NCBI RefSeq assembly: GCF_028583425.1
Contig: NC_072790.1
Location: forward strand, 63,822,052 to 63,886,051
DNA: 64,000 bases
Source of the DNA: Eublepharis macularius
Taxonomy: Eukaryota > Chordata > Lepidosauria > Squamata > Eublepharidae
Direction of reading: 5' to 3'
Shown: one piece after another, positions 44,553 to 55,398 of the stretch
Layout: each line of letters starts with the position of its first letter
How positions within the stretch are numbered: position 1 is the first letter of the stretch
Made by a program: the position numbers and the translations under genes
Notes under the pieces: generated by a model
The model's database searches: none
Told to the model about the DNA's origin: nothing
The model's input: the letters and a program-made list of their open reading frames with translations, nothing else

Positions 44553-44939
44553 TAGAAATGGGCACGAACCAGAAAAAAACCGAACCACGTGATTCGTGGT
44601 TTGTCATGTTTCAAGAACCACAAACCACAAACTTACAAACCTGCCCCGGTTTGTGAACTGGTTCGTTTTGTTCATGAAAACGTCACTTCTGGGCCAGCAA
44701 GTCACCACTTCCGGGTCAGCAGAAGGTCTGCAGAAAGCCCATCCACCGTTGTCTAGGAAACTGATTGATCGGTGCCAAGCTGTCTGCAATGATGAACTGA
44801 AAAATGAACCAAACGAATCGCCCTAAAGTTCATGATGGTTTATCAAAAATGGGCTCTGATGAACTGCTGGTTCGCAAACCACGAACCACTCTGGTTCGTG
44901 CTGAACTTTGGTTCATATTTTGGTTCGTACCCATCTCTA
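44553..44939. mobile_element. hAT-type non-autonomous transposon
   Basis: Ends TAGAAATGGGCACGAACC and GGTTCGTACCCATCTCTA. The flanking 8-mers are TTCAATAG (44545-44552) and TTCGATAG (44940-44947), 7 of 8. The interior repeats GGTTCG/CGAACC motifs in both orientations. It is a relative of 1931-3121 without that element's tandem units. Confidence 0.8.
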
Positions 44940-46061
44940 TTCGATAGCACTAGAGCAGCCATTAAAAAAACACACGAGTGGATAGCAGCTAAGGTTGCCA
45001 TTTGCCCAGCCCCAGCCTCCTGCCCTAAAGAAAATCAGTAGTTGGAGGAAAAAATGGCCAAACATTGACCTCCAGAGAACAATGATCTAAGAATTCACCC
45101 TCCTAGTCTCTTTAGCATAGACTGTATTGTAGGAGAGGCAGTCTAAAGTATTACCTGCAACATTCAGACCTAATGGCTGGCACATGGATTATGGAAGAGG
45201 AAAGAGTATAGTGAGTGAGCCAGTGGGGTCACTGCCCTGCAAACATACTAAATGTTCTTGTGAAACGTACCCCAGTTCTGAACGCTGAGGAGCAGGTAAG
45301 ACAGCGAGTGGGCAGCTGCCATTGCTACCAAACCAAGTTTCCTTATGAAATTCCTGGCACAAAGCCACAACTATTCCTGCATCGTGGGACTCATTATTGT
45401 ATTGTTATGGATAGAGTCAGTGCAGTAAGGTTTCAGGAGAGCAGGAAAATCAGCAATTAAAGGAGGGGCAGGAGGGAGAATCTCTTCCAAACCAATCTAA
45501 AGGTACAGGCTCACTTTTCTTCATTTCATCAGAGGAGATCAAACCCTGTTTGGAAAGCTGCGCCTCCCCCCCCCAAGTACTCAGAAAACAGCTCCTACTT
45601 CCGTTTTGCTGTCTTTCTGCATTTTAATTCTCCACCTTATTAAAATTCATTATTTCTCTGATTTTTGAGACCCTCATTCTTCCAGACAGTCAAAGCATTG
45701 CAGAGCTTGCATGTGCGACCTTTTTTCACCTGCATATGTAATTGAAGTGCCTGAGATGCTGGTATGCAGGGGTGACTTTTGAAATGAGAGGAAGGGAGGG
45801 AGAGGTGAGAGATCAGTGCACGATTTGAATCCCTCAAAATATCGGTGGTAGTGGGAAGAGAACATCCTTCAAATTGTTTCCTGTTTATTTATTTTTTACC
45901 TAATTACTCTGACAGCAAGCTAATTGGTAGATGCTGTACTGAACATTAAAGGTAGGTCACATGAATATCTTATAAGGATCATCGGCCTGTCAAAATCAGT
46001 CTTGTCTCCTCTGTCTGGTATTCAGTCTCAAGTTCAGGTTGTTCACACCTTTTGTTTAACC

Positions 46062-46275
46062 ACAGGTGCTAGGGATTGAACATGGGACCTTCTGCATGGA
46101 AATCAGATGCTTTTCCATTGAGTCAGACCATTGTCTACTCTGACTGGCAGCACAATCTCAGGTTAGAGGTATTCTGCATTACCTACTCTCTGATCCTTGT
46201 AACAGGAGATGCCGGTGATTGAAGCTGGGATGTTCTCCATCCAAAGCAGATGCTGTACCACTGAGCCACGGTCCT
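46062..46275 (-). mobile_element. Two SINE head fragments, second type (minus strand)
   Basis: On the minus strand 46062-46135 reads GCATCTGATTTCCATGCAGA, AGGTCCC, then TTCAATCCCTAGCACC. 46190-46275 reads GTGGCTCAGTGGTACAGCAT, then a diverged B box. Both match the head of the SINE at 20665-20876. A third, plus-strand fragment lies near 46640-46695. Confidence 0.6.
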
Positions 46276-46864
46276 TTCCCAGATGCTTTACAGAACATTT
46301 AAATTCCACAACCCTTATTTAGAATGAAGAGTAGACAGGAGGTTGGAACAAAGATGAGCAGAAAGAATAAGAAGTTTATTAGCAATTAAAAGTTTTTGAT
46401 AATACAGCATCATCAATGGCACTTTATAGAGCAATTTAAGTTTTAAAAAAAGGACAAGCCCCTACCTGAAGATCTTACAAGACTGACAGAAACAATGAAT
46501 GCATGTCAGCCAGTGCAGAGAGACAGTGTCTCTTCCATGAAGAAAATAGAGGGTCAGGCTCACTATTTGAGTTGGACTGTGGGTTTGACTGGATAGGGGG
46601 CAGTAGATGCACAGCTGATGGGAGGGAGGTGGGCCACCACTCAGCAGTAGAGCATGTGCCCTGTGTACATTGGAAAGTCCCATATCAAAACAAATGATCA
46701 ATGGGTTGTAGCACCTTCCCTAAAAGGAAAAGTTAAGTACACCTGGCACCTGGATCTCAAATAACAGGACTCCTACATTCCTCTTAGTGTGTGTCTTTAA
46801 CCATTAGACCTATCTAATGTGGGAGGTAATGTCTCCTCCAAAGCAAATGCCTTACCAACCAATG

Positions 46865-47200
46865 TCATCTCTGTCTTGTCGGATTCAGCTCGTTCTGTCT
46901 TTGCCACCTGACCATGATAATCAGGCATTGGCCCAGAGAAAAGACAATATGATCCAGTGGCTTATATGATGATAGATAAATCTGAGTGTCATCTGCATAC
47001 TGATGGGTCTTATGCATGTCTGGGGGAACAGGTCCATTGACCCATGGCACTGCTTTGTCCTGCCCTCTGAGGCATCTAGGCACCCGTGATCATGCCACTT
47101 TCCTGGTTTTCCTGACCCTGGGGTGGGGGTGGGGTTGTCCCCCTCTTTCAGTACACCACTTCCACCAATTGCCCTTTGCAGTAGTTATCCTCTGAAAGGA
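46865..47200 (-). mobile_element. L2/CR1-group LINE fragment (minus strand)
   Basis: On the minus strand 46920-46995 encodes HQYADDTQIYLSSYKPLDHI, with the YADD catalytic box of LINE reverse transcriptase, followed by RWQRQNELNPTR. The flanks are decayed. Confidence 0.7.
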
Positions 47201-47580
47201 TCAGCGGTCTCAGAGCCCATTCCCTGTACTGACTTTGTAAAGCCCCACCTCATGCCTGCATCTTCTACTATGCAGCATCTGATGACCAGAGGGACAGCTT
47301 ACAGCACTTGTGTACCACTGGGGGATTAGCAATTAGCCAACATCACCTCCTTCTCCTGACACCCATTTCAAACTGCGTTTTTGAATTGTGGCGGTCTATG
47401 TGATACAGAGAACAACTACCTGCATTCAAAATTATAAAGCATTTATTAAAAAGAAAATGACCACATTCATACTCTTAGCACAGCAACAGATTGGACAAGG
47501 AATCCAAAAGAAAGGTATAAACATGGAGTTCCTCTGGTTGGTTGTTGTGGATTTTCCAGGCTGTATAGCTGTGGTCTTGG

Positions 47581-47640
47581 CATTGTAGTTCCTGACGTTT
47601 CACCAGCAGCTGTGACTGGCATCTTCAGAGGTGTAGCACT
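47581..47640 (-). ncRNA. Hammerhead ribozyme-like motif (3' terminal repeat of the PLE)
   Basis: On the minus strand: CTGAAGA (47622-47628), a stem II of GCCAG/CTGGT with one wobble pair, GAAA, then CGTC before AGG. CUGANGA plus GAAA with an intervening stem is the hammerhead core, and GUC is the standard cleavage triplet. Hammerheads with very short stem III are established in PLE terminal repeats. The motif is sense to the element. Confidence 0.65.
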
Positions 47641-49036
47641 GAAAGATAGAGATCTCTCAGTGTCAAACTGTGGAGAAGATGTTTATATCTACTCAGGAAG
47701 GTGGGTTTGGGTTGTGTCATCCTGTAAGAGTTTCCCAGGGTGTGGAATACTAATGGAATGTTAATGCTTCACTGTATCCTGAGGAGGTTCTTTTGCATAT
47801 GGATTGGTGCTTGATATGCTAATCTTATCTCTAGGGCTATTGTAAGATGTAGAGTATTTTGTTAGCCTGGTGTTTTTCAGGACTGGAAACCATGCTCTAT
47901 TCATTCTTAAAGTCTCTTCATTCCTGTTGAAGTTGTGCTTATGCTTATGAATTTCAGTGGCTTCCCTGTGCAATCTGACAAAGTAGTTGGAAGTGTTGTC
48001 CAGTATTTTAGTGTCCTGGAATAAGATACTGTGTCCTGTTTGAGTTAGGCTATATTCAGCCACTGCTGATTTTTCAGGTTGGCCAAGTCTGCAGCGTCTT
48101 TTATTCTTGTCTGGATGCTACGCTGTGTGGTCCCAATGTAAACTTGTCCACAGCTGCAGGGTATGTGGTATACTCCTGCAGAGGTGAGGGGGGTCTCTAC
48201 TGTCTTTTGCTGATCGTAGCATCTGTTCTATTTTTCTGGTGGGTCTGAATACTGTTTGTAGGTTGTGCTTTTTCATAAGCTTTCCCATCTGATCAGTGAT
48301 TCCTTTAATATATGGCAAAAACACTTTTCCTGTGGGAGACTGTTTTTCCTTAGTTGTTTGATTTATCCTTGGTTTAATTGCTCTTCTAATTTCATTTCTG
48401 GAGTAGCCATTTGCTTGAAGTGCATGGTTTAGATGATTAATTTCCTCGTTGAGAGAGTGCAGTTCTCATATCCGTCTTGCACGGTCTACTAATGTTTTTA
48501 TTATGCCTCTTTTCTGTCGAGGGTGGTGATTGGATTTTTTGTGTAAGTACCGATCCGTGTGAGTTGGTTTCCTGTAGACTTTGTGACCTAACTGAAAGTT
48601 TGCTTTGTGGATGACCAAGGTACCTAGAAATGGGAGTTTATCCTTGATTTCTTTCTCCATGGTGAATTGTATGTTCAGGTGGATGTTGTTGAGGTGGTTT
48701 AAAAATTCCATCAATTCTTCCTCACCATGGCTCCAAATGATAAAGGCATCGTCCATGAACCGGAACCAGACTGTAGGTTTGTGGGGTGCTGATTCTAGAG
48801 CTGTTTTTTTCAAAATGTTCTATGTAGAAGTTTACTATAACTGGGCTGAGAGGGCTTCCCACGGCCACCCCATCCATCTGTTCATAGAATTGGTTATCCC
48901 ATTGGAAGTAACTGGTTGTCAGACAATGGTGGAATAAGGCTGTTACATCCTCTGGAAAAATCTGATTAATAAGTGCAATTGTGTCTTTTACTGGAACCTT
49001 AGTAAACAGGGATACAACATCAAAACTGACGAGTAT

Positions 49037-49199
49037 TATGTTTGCATAATTGTCGCTTATATCAATCATATGTATTTGCTATGGCTATAAAAATTGAGAT
49101 AGCAGAGTTTATGTATATAGTTTATACTATTTCTTCAACTTGAATGTTTATTGATTGTGTATTTTATTTCAATTTAATAAAAATCTTAAAAATTAAAAA
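49037..49199 (+). mobile_element. A-tailed LINE-like fragment inserted in the PLE
   Basis: AAAACTGACGAGTAT occurs at 49022-49036 and 49200-49214, a perfect 15-bp duplication. Between them is AT-rich sequence ending TTTAATAAAAATCTTAAAAA and an A-run. A-tail plus 15-bp TSD indicates target-primed (L1-type) retrotransposition. It lies in the PLE reverse transcriptase, splitting the ILVSF/DVVSLF block. Confidence 0.85.
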
Positions 49200-49847
49200 A
49201 AAACTGACGAGTATGTCCTGTGGATTGAGTTTCAGAGAACTGATTTTGTTGATGAAATGTGCTGAATCTTTGATGTAAGACGTGGTTTTTCCAATGTGGT
49301 CCTGTAGAAGATTGGCCAGATGTTTAGCTAATTCATATGTCGGTGAACCAATGGCACTCACGATGGGTCAGAGTGGGACTGAATCCTTATGAATTATAGG
49401 GAGTCCATATAGTCGTGGTGGCTGTGCTTCCGTCTTGCATAGTTTTCTGTGCGTGTCGGGATGAAATGAGGAATTCTTGATCAGCGCCATTTGTTAGCCT
49501 GGTAATTTTGTGGGTTGGATCTCATTTTAGTTTTTTGTAGGTAGAAGGGTCCAGGAGCTCCTTAATCTTCCTTTTGTATTCTTCTGTTTTCATGATCACT
49601 GTGGCATTGCCTTTGTCAGCTGGTAGAATAATGATGTCTGGATCCGCATTGAGGGTCTTGATGGTGTTCCTCTCCTTGCATGTTATGTTGCTGGTGGGAA
49701 GCTTTGCCTTTTGTAGAATCCTGGCTGTCTCTCCTCTTATTTCCTCAGCTTCCTCTTCAGGTAGATGACGAATGGCAGCTTCTACATTTGCAATGATGTA
49801 TTCCACAGGACATCTTCTCCACAGTTTGACACTGAGAGATCTGTCTT

Positions 49848-49907
49848 TTGGTGCTACACCTCTGAAGATGCCAGTCACAGCTGCTGGCGAAACGTCCGGA
49901 ACTACAA
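49848..49907 (+). ncRNA. Hammerhead ribozyme-like motif (5' terminal repeat of the PLE)
   Basis: Plus strand: CTGAAGA (49862-49868), stem II GCCAG/CTGGC, GAAA (49889-49892), CGTC, then CGG. The core is intact, but the first stem I base after the cleavage triplet is C where the other copies have A. It is antisense to the coding strand because the terminal repeats are inverted. Confidence 0.6.
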
Positions 49908-49998
49908 TGCCAAGACCACGGCGATACAGCCCGTAAGATCCACAACAACCGTCATTCTCCAGCCGTGAAAGCCTTCAACAATACATGGAGTTCCTCTG

Positions 49999-52900
49999 TC
50001 TCTCACTCCCTACACGCCCTAGCTGTTCTTAGTCTAAGGCAGGCTCTTTAGCCCCTCCTCTCACTGTGCCATAGTCCCAACCAGAATCAGGCCCCTGTGG
50101 TACTTCTAAAGCTCCTTGGGAAACTTGCAGCTGGCATATGACTGAAAATTTGTGTGGCAACCACAAGAAAAGCATAACATACATTTGCCCTCCGAGACCA
50201 TGAATTCTCTAACTAAACACTGTTTGACAGCAAAATGACCATTTAACCATTTCCCCCCTCTCAGCTCCCCCCTCCCCCTGTTCTGCAAAGTTTCATGGGG
50301 CCAGATTGGTTGTGTTACTTGCTCACTTCACACTCCAACCAGACATGAAGGGGATTGGTTGTGGACAAAAAAGTGGCAGACTATTTGCCACATTTGTTGG
50401 CTATTCTAGAAATTGTAGATGCTTTATATATAATAGATAATTATTTTTTTTAAAAAAATAATAGGTATTGCAGGAATGGCATGTAAGGGAACATGAACTT
50501 CTGGAACAATAAAGGAAATCTACTTATCCTTAGTACAATAGCCTCATTTTTGACCCTATAAATCAAAATTAATGAGTGGTGAATGAGATATATGCATCTG
50601 AGTTTCCTTTCCAGTCCCATAGCTCCATCGGCCAAAGCCAACAAATAAGGGGCAACAGACACTCAGCACTGGTATTGGCACATATGTTTCCCACCATGGG
50701 ATTAGGCTGCAAGATTTTCACATCCATTTCCTTGTCATATTTAAATTAACAGTCTGAAACACTTAAGCTAATAAATATTTATTTATTTCTAGAGATTGTA
50801 CACCCATCACAACAAACTGCCCAGGAAGCTATAATGTTTTTGAATCCAGCTGCCATTTATTTCAAGTAAAATCAATTCAAACAAAAAGTAGTTTATGAAA
50901 GACATACAGTATATATTTCAGATTTCTATTTACTCTTCATGGGTTGTCTTCTGTTCTCTACATATGCATCACAAGTGGCTTGAGGAGTAAGACAGTATTG
51001 CTGTTAATCAGTGTAAACACGTAAGGAAGCAGATGTATAGGAAACTTTGCATTCCTCCCTGAAGAACTTACAAGCTAAACCAATGGGTAAGTGGGATTTT
51101 CAACTGCAGATTGATTTTCAACTTTGATCCCAGCATATCCGAGTTTCTGTTTTCTTTTCCAAATTGCACACCATTTTACATTTTAATGTCACTGAAGTTA
51201 GTTGATATGTAAAAACAGCAGCTTACACAAGACATTGAAGTCAGTAACTGGTTGGTTTTTTCCTGTAATCTGGAGGAGTGTTCCTAATTCCGGGTCAAAG
51301 GGAAGCTTGGAATGGAAGGACTTCTGGGGAGACAAGAGGAAAAGCCTAGAATGTCCATAGAGTTAGTTAAGATAGGGTTTTTTAAAAAGAGACTTTTGTT
51401 TGCTTTCTGCTCCTAGCAAACGCTGGAGTCTCTCAGTTCAGGCTGTCTAATTTCTCAACTAACAACACAAAAGTCCTGACTGTACTTGCACATGGACCTC
51501 CACTCTGAATTGGGCTTCCCAATTAACTTCAATTGAGTACATGGCCCAGTTGGTACATTCCTTTGCATGCGCACAGCTACTCTATCCATTGAAATCTTAG
51601 CAGATGGAGGAACTCCCTGTGTGCACCAAAACCCTACTGCCTGTAATAGATGGTGGGATCAGAGTATCTGTACTGTACAGAATATCTGTACTATTATTCT
51701 CATAACATTGTCCATGAGCAACCTTAATATGAAGAACTGCATGTGAACCACATGCAGAACTCATTCAAATACTAACATCCCATAAAAGCAAACAACGTTT
51801 CCTCATACACAGTCCACTTGCTGGGCTGAGCAGGAGCTTTTATGTTTAATCACTAAAAAAGACATTTTTCAAATATGACTGGTGGTAGATAAGCAATGGT
51901 AATGGCTTGGGATATATCTGTGAGCTAGGCAAGGGGCCATAAACAGATCTATGAGCATAGCAGTCTCACAGCTTGCTCTGAAATAGGTTTGCTTATCCTA
52001 ACCAGAACTGTCCAGGACAAAGAAGAGAAGGATTTGCAGTGCAATCCTAAACAGAGAAGCACTCTTCTAAGCCCATAGACTACAATGGATTTAGAACAGT
52101 GTAACTCCACTCAGGATTTCATTGCTGGTTGCCATCGTTATTGAGATTTATCAATTGGGAGCCATTACCTATAAAAGCTGATTGGAACCACTGATAAAAA
52201 GGATGATTTAGAAGTAAATGCACTTGGTACAGGTTATAGCCTAATAATGTCAACACTCGACGGAAAGGTGGCTTTTATTTGCTAATGATTGATGCACAGA
52301 GTGGTCACCTGTTGCTGTTGAATGTACCATGTTTTAATATATCGGGCTGACTAATATAGCATGCAGAGGTCTTCTCCTTCCTCTTAAAAGTAAAATGATA
52401 CACTGAGGGAGGGCAGCATAACATACATATGGAGGACTAGTATGAGTCGGTGTTATAGAATATTAGACTAGGCCTAGTGATACCAAGGTTCACATCACTG
52501 CCTGATATAACACTCACTGGGTGACCTTGAGCTATTCGTTCTCACTATAAATGACCAGACTTAACTGACTGGAATATACTGATTTCTGAAAAATAAACTA
52601 ATTTAGGAAAGATGGTAAATTGTGAAAATAAACTTTCCCCAGGAAAAGTACTGACTGGGGGAAAGGGGAGTTCAAGGATTAAAATATTTTCATTTCCTTA
52701 TCTGAGAAGCATGGATAAGCAAAGATGATATTGCTTTAAATTAGTTTTCCTTCATTGCCGCACAATTGTGTAGTCCTTTTGATTACATGCCATATATTCC
52801 ACTGCAGTATCAAACTACAAAATTCAGTACAATGGAAGAAGCCATTAAACTAGCACTTTTTAATCCACTTTTACAACTACGGGCTCAGATAAAAATTTAG

Positions 52901-54229
52901 TTAACGGCAGGATAAAAATTCCAATGGGAGAGGGGGAATTTGCAGTTATACCCATTTTACGAATATAAGCCTGGCAGAAACTGTTTCCCTTTGTTTTAAA
53001 TGCATGATGGAGAGGACCAACCACACAACTTCCGTTATTTCACTGACATTTGTGCAGCAATTCTGCACATGCCTCTTAAAACAGATGGAAACTGTACAGC
53101 AGCAGGGCTTCATTAGAGCTATCCTCCCAATTACTACTGCTCGAATTTTTTAAATAACTCCCAGGATATACCAGGAATATAATGTATGTAGCAACTATAG
53201 GAGGGCTCCATAAATTTGCAAAATGTGGCAGACTGCCATTCCCTACAAATTCTTGGAACAAGATAAAGTCATTCATATACTTAACAGATGTCAACCATAG
53301 TTTTAAAAAAAATCACAAAAATGCTACTCAGAGCAAATCTGGGTTTGGCTCCCTGTTCCTAACATAATTGACTTGGCAAATGAAAAGAAGTAATCTGGAG
53401 AAATAAAACTTGTAATAGCAAGGCCACACACAATGACGGACCTCATAGACTGCTGCAAATATTTATACGGCATTAAAAGCCAGATTGATTAAGAAGTAAC
53501 AATATACTCACTATCTTTAGAACTCTACAGTCAAGTGTGTCCCAAGTGCTTTAAAATACCACTGAAGACATGGTAGGAAGGAGCTCCCTAAATTGTGTTC
53601 AGAGTTCCAAGCAAGCTGCAAAACCAGGAAGTTTTCCCAAAGTGATTTCAAATGCATGGTCTACCCTAAAGGACCAGGTGGCTGGCCCTGAATTTCAGAT
53701 GTAAGGAGCTGACACTGGTGGCTATTCTTTTCCTGACTTACCATGCCATGCCTTGGTGTTTCTCCACTCAATTATCCAATTAATTTTCAACTTAACAAAC
53801 TCACCACAGTGTGATTTTTACATCATGGGAGTGTATTATGAGTTCTAAATGAGAACTGTGAATTATTTCTTAGAAAAAAATGTTCAAAATTTAAATCTAA
53901 AATAGATTACTTATTTAATGTTTTATCACAGAAATCTTTCTTGGTGGGGTGTTTATTTTATATGAGCCACAGGCAGGCACATTCCAGAGGGTTAATCTAT
54001 TATAGTAAGAACAATGATCTGGATCATACGGCAATTTATAAAACTGGGTAAAACCATGTTTCTCTCCCCTCTACCTCTGCAATGTGCCTGTTCCAATGTG
54101 CCCTGCTGTGCCCTGAATGTAATATTTTAACAAATTATATTGTATAAAATATCACATGGATAGGCTTGAATGCAATCAATTCCTCTGATAAAATTCCAAG
54201 CATTAACCGTATGATCTGCCCTGTGTATT
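49999..54229. other. Repeat-poor intergenic DNA
   Basis: No gene, exon or clear mobile element over most of 4.2 kb. Exceptions: a diverged short palindrome of the 14391 type at 52030-52130, and a SINE-like trace near 52450-52550 with GGGTGACCTTGAGC. An AT-rich stretch near 50440 carries T and A runs. Confidence 0.45.
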
Positions 54230-54618
54230 AAAAATCAGTAAGTCTCTGGGTCCTGATGGCACACACCAAGAGTTCTTAGGGAACTCAAATGAGAGCTTGT
54301 TGATCCACTACCTCATATCTGTAACTTGTCGCTAAAATCAACTACTGTGCTAGAAGACTGGAGAGTAGCAAATGTTACACCATTTTTTTTAAAAAGGAAT
54401 CCAGAGGGGATCAGGAAATTACAAGCCAGTTAGCCTAACATCTGTCCCAGGCAAATTAGTAGAGACTGCAAGTAAAGATAGAATTATGAAGTACACAGAG
54501 AAAAATCCCGCTCAGGGAAAACCAGCACGGCTTCTACAAAGGGAAGTCTTGCCTTGTCAATCTTCTGGAGTTCTTTGAGAAAGTGAACAAACATAGATAA
54601 TATTGACCTGGTAGACAT

Positions 54619-54773
54619 TGGCCATTTCCACACATGTTGAATAATGCACTTTCAATGCACTTTAGTTATCCTTTCGAAGTGGATTTTGTGTTTCACACAC
54701 AAAAACCCAGTTCCAAATGATCACTACAGAGCATTGAAAGTGCATTATCCAACATGTGTGGAAGCAGCCATTA
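54619..54773. mobile_element. Palindromic MITE in the CR1 coding region
   Basis: Arms start GGCCATTTCCACACATGTTG and end ACATGTGTGGAAGCAGCC, with GCACTTTCAATGC paired to GCATTGAAAGTGC. ATT flanks both ends. Without the MITE and one ATT, the CR1 reading LVDIIYLGFQKAF is continuous, which confirms both edges. Confidence 0.85.
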
Positions 54774-55134
54774 TATACTTGGGCTTTCAAAAGGCTTTTG
54801 ACAATGCTTCTCATCAAAGCCTCCTGAATAAGCTTAGCAGTCATGGGATGGGAGGATGGGTTCTCTTATGGATTAAACATTAGTTAAACTACAGGAAGCA
54901 GAGAATATAAATAGTCTGACAGATCTCGCAATGGAGGGAAGTAAGCAGTAGGGTCCCATAAGGATTGGTATTGGGGATGGTGCTATTTTCATTTTGTTCA
55001 TAAATTATCTGGAACTGGGGGTGAACAGTATAGTGGCTAAGGTTGCAGATCACACAAAATTATTCAAGGCCAGCTGCAAAGAACTCCAGGAGGACCTGGC
55101 ATGGGCAACAATGTGGTTAATGAAGTTCAATATA

Positions 55135-55398
55135 TTGTCGAAGGCTTTCACGGCCGGAGAACGATGGTTGTTGGGGGTTTTCCGGGCTGTATTGCCGTGG
55201 TCTTGGCATTGTAGTTCCTGACGTTTCGCCAGCAGCTGTGGCTGGCATCTTCAGAGAGAGACAGAGAGACAAAAGACAGAGAGATCTCTGTCTTTTGGTG
55301 CTACACCTCTGAAGATGCCAGCCACAGCTGCTGGCGAAACGTCAGGAACTACAATGCCAAGACCACGGCAATACAGCCCGGAAAACCCCCCACAACCA
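55135..55398 (+). mobile_element. Coding-free PLE unit: two inverted terminal repeats
   Basis: AAGTTCAATATA flanks both sides (55123-55134, 55399-55410), a perfect 12-bp duplication in the CR1 coding region. The left arm (55135-55255) and right arm (about 55295-55398) are inverted copies of the terminal repeat of 47537-49982. The left arm carries about 33 extra bases (TTGTCGAAGGCTTTCACGGC onward) that match the 49950-49982 end. Between the arms are only about 40 bases of AGAGACAG-type sequence. No coding region. Confidence 0.9.
55297..55357 (+). ncRNA. Hammerhead ribozyme motif, intact core
   Basis: CTGAAGA (55309-55315), stem II GCCAGC/GCTGGC (55317-55322, 55330-55335) with a 7-base loop, GAAA (55336-55339), then CGTC with expected cleavage after 55343. 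Stem I can form between GGTGCTACACCT upstream and AGGAACTACAATGCC downstream, with an internal loop as in type I hammerheads. Stem III would be only about two pairs, which in related elements is thought to favour dimers. An antisense partner with the same core lies at 55220-55254, but its stem I strand is lost. Confidence 0.7.

Larger units (their letters stand above)
44950..47520. other. Intergenic DNA with SINE and LINE fragments
   Basis: 44950-46050 shows no recognised feature apart from a C-run near 45569. SINE heads and a LINE fragment follow, listed separately. 47200-47520 shows nothing recognised. Confidence 0.5.
47537..49982 (-). mobile_element. Penelope-like retroelement with inverted terminal repeats
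   Basis: ACATGGAGTTCCTCTG stands on both sides (47521-47536, 49983-49998), a perfect 16-bp duplication that fixes the insertion. Coding is on the minus strand: an N-terminal region near 49520-49880 (DPDIIILPADKGNATVIMK); RT with VVSLFTKVPV, MDGVAVGSPLSPVIVNFY and FRFMDDAFIIW (about 49020-48735); then KLPFLGTLVIHKANF and YRKPTHTDRYLHKKSNHHP. Last come remnants of the GIY-YIG endonuclease region near 48120-48230. The terminal repeats are inverted to each other (about 47537-47650 and 49840-49982), each with a hammerhead-type core. A LINE-like fragment interrupts the RT. Several frame breaks; inactive. Confidence 0.9.

Noticed and set aside
48605-48937. 110-residue plus-strand open frame
   Set aside because: It is the antisense shadow of the PLE reverse transcriptase on the minus strand.
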